From: Bacteroidota bacterium
Lineage (GTDB): Bacteria; Bacteroidota; Ignavibacteria; UBA10030; UBA8401
Direction: 5' to 3'
DNA: 5,796 bases
Assembly: GCA_030824175.1 (NCBI GenBank)
Contig: JAVBYH010000084.1
Location: forward strand, 1 to 5,796
The translations under genes and the position numbers were made by a program. The notes under the pieces were generated by a model. That model saw only the letters and a list, made by a program, of their open reading frames with translations. It searched no databases and had not been told where the DNA came from. Shown piece by piece: positions 4,394 through 5,796 of the stretch (position 1 is its first letter; each line of letters starts with the position of its first letter).

Positions 4394-5796
4394 ATGAATA
4401 TGAACCCCCTCATCCTGATCCTTGCCGCCCTCGTGTGTGTGTCGACGGCAGTCGTTGCGCAGGAAGAGGCGCGCCTGAATGCGAGGCAGCCATCGCCCGA
4501 TCGGCTCCTGAAGGAGCAGCACTATATTCATGATGCGATGCTCCCCGCGGGGAGGTTCGTCATCCTGCCGGACCATGAAGGCCGATCGGGTTTCGATCCA
4601 GCTCTGGCCGCCGCGCTGCAGCGTGCGCTGGACAGCATCCGTACGACGCAGGGAGTCGCTGGCGTCTCCGCTTCGGTCCTTGTGCCCGGGCAGGGCATCT
4701 GGCTCGGCGTCTCGGGCATCTCTTCCAAGTTCCCGGCGGCGAGCGTCCAGCCCGAGATGCTCTTCGGTATCGGGAGCAACACGAAAGCGTTTATCAGTGC
4801 GACGATCATGAGTCTCGTCGATGCGGGCAAACTCTCGCTCGACGATCCGCTCGGCAAGTACCTGCCGCCGTATCCCAACATCGGCGGCGCGATCACAATC
4901 CGTCAGCTCCTGAACATGACCTCGGGACTGTTCGATTACCTGAACGACTCAAATGCACAGGGCGATTCCGTCGCGGCGAATCCGACGCGTCTCTGGACCC
5001 CCGAAGAACTCATACGCACGTTCGTCGGACCGGCCCGCAAGGCTCCCGGCGGCGCGTATAGCTACTGCAATACGGATTATGTGCTGCTCGGCATGATCAT
5101 CAACACCGTGTCCGGAACATCCGTCTCATCGCAGATCCGCGAGCGCATACTCACGCCGCTCTCGCTCGACAATACGTACATGGAAGTCGAGGAATCCTAC
5201 AGTGAACCTGTGGCACACCCGTGGGACAGCGGGTATGACTTCGCGTCGATACCCGTGACGGCGCACTTCAGCACGTTGTGGACGGCAGGCGGTATCATGT
5301 CGACGGGCGAGAACATGGCGCGATGGGTGAAGGCGCTCTACGAGGGAACGGTGCTGTCACCCTCGGCGCTCGCGCAGATGCTCACGTTCGTTCCCATGTC
5401 GTCGAATCCCGCAACCGGATTCGTGTGGGACGGCTACGGGCTCGGTGTCCGGAGGGGCGCATACTACGGAAGACGAATTCTGGGACATGCCGGGGCGGTC
5501 ATGGGATATGTTTCGATCACCGGCTATATGCCGACGACGGGCGTGAGCTTTGCGGTGCTCTTCAACGCGTCGGAGGCCGGCACTGGAAAGGCGCTCACCG
5601 CATTGTTCGATGCGTATCTCCGACATGTCGGAACCCGCTCCGCCCGTCCCGGAGCGTGTTATGCGATCGGGGGAGGGGCGGACAGTTCACGCATCTATCT
5701 GGCCGACACGGCTAACGCTGCGCTGACAGCAGTCGGCACGCCGCAGTACGGAACGCTCGTGGGTGCGCGAATCGATCCGCGTACGGGAATGTTCTG
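4394..5796 (+). CDS. Secreted serine beta-lactamase-like hydrolase with a repeat-like C-terminal extension, 3' end missing
   Basis: 467 codons are present and the frame is open at the right edge. Residues 1-22 form a signal peptide (hydrophobic PLILILAALVCVSTAVVA, cleavage probably before Gln23), so the product is exported. After a linker of about 50 residues comes a class C beta-lactamase / penicillin-binding-protein-like domain (about 70-410). Its nucleophile motif is SNTK (Ser128, Lys131), the second motif is YCN (Tyr224, Asn226), and the third is HAG (365-367) in place of KTG, as in many esterases and D-aminopeptidases of this family. It could be a peptidase, esterase or beta-lactamase; the sequence does not decide. 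Beyond residue 420 a new segment begins, with RIYLADTANAALTAVGTP and then LVGARIDPRTGMF. This resembles one blade of repeat domains that read 'LY-ID-TG-LVG-G-L-FDP-TG'. The start lies 4 nt after the preceding stop with only a weak AGG upstream, suggesting translational coupling. Confidence 0.88.
   Translation, partial: MNMNPLILILAALVCVSTAVVAQEEARLNARQPSPDRLLKEQHYIHDAMLPAGRFVILPDHEGRSGFDPALAAALQRALDSIRTTQGVAGVSASVLVPGQGIWLGVSGISSKFPAASVQPEMLFGIGSNTKAFISATIMSLVDAGKLSLDDPLGKYLPPYPNIGGAITIRQLLNMTSGLFDYLNDSNAQGDSVAANPTRLWTPEELIRTFVGPARKAPGGAYSYCNTDYVLLGMIINTVSGTSVSSQIRERILTPLSLDNTYMEVEESYSEPVAHPWDSGYDFASIPVTAHFSTLWTAGGIMSTGENMARWVKALYEGTVLSPSALAQMLTFVPMSSNPATGFVWDGYGLGVRRGAYYGRRILGHAGAVMGYVSITGYMPTTGVSFAVLFNASEAGTGKALTALFDAYLRHVGTRSARPGACYAIGGGADSSRIYLADTANAALTAVGTPQYGTLVGARIDPRTGMF

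Noticed and set aside
4394..4438. Lipoprotein signal at the start of the serine hydrolase (Cys15)
   Set aside because: The residues before Cys15 are A-L-V, with valine at -1, which does not fit a lipobox; a normal signal peptidase I site (VVA before Gln23) fits better.
5278..5715. 145-codon plus-strand frame inside the serine hydrolase
   Set aside because: It lies out of frame within the beta-lactamase-like domain, which carries conserved motifs in the other frame.

Overview
The window comes from a bacterial chromosome of moderately high GC with two-component signalling, sugar metabolism and exported enzymes. The gene set (a soluble PAS hybrid kinase, a receiver-less CheB protein, a ROK kinase, a formylglycine-generating-enzyme (FGE) fold protein, and a secreted serine hydrolase with a repeat-like C-terminus) suggests an environmental Gram-negative bacterium, perhaps of the FCB or spirochaete type. 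That placement is an impression, not a demonstration. I saw no rRNA, tRNA, CRISPR array or transposase.

Layout: (1) At the left edge, the minus-strand N-terminus of a CheB-type methylesterase, probably a CheB/CheR-type fusion, runs off the window. (2) A 156-nt divergent intergenic region contains a perfect 10-bp palindrome. (3) On the plus strand, a cytoplasmic PAS-HisKA-HATPase-REC hybrid histidine kinase is followed 50 nt later by a small tetratricopeptide-repeat protein, probably in one operon. (4) A 149-nt spacer holds a 15-bp tandem repeat and a 35-nt interrupted palindrome, then a ROK-family sugar kinase begins. (5) A strong intrinsic terminator follows the ROK gene, and a sigma70-like promoter overlaps its left arm. 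(6) Next is a compact FGE/C-type-lectin-fold gene. (7) Four nucleotides after it starts a secreted serine beta-lactamase-like hydrolase that continues past the right edge.

The main result is the FGE-fold gene at 3829-4389. Its last 36 residues match, position for position, the layout I recall for variable regions of diversity-generating retroelement (DGR) target proteins of the TvpA type: a constant RGGSW, six variable residues, CR, more constant positions, four variable residues, and a terminal IGFR. The ten codons in the two main variable blocks all end in C or T, and each is exactly one base away from AAC or AAT. That is what adenine-specific mutagenesis of an asparagine-rich template would give. 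No template repeat, reverse transcriptase or Avd gene is visible here, so if this reading is right the retroelement core lies outside the window. The fold assignment is firm; the DGR assignment is an inference that a genome search would settle.

Apart from the operon-like pairs (kinase with TPR protein; variable protein with hydrolase), nothing in the sequence shows that these genes form one pathway.
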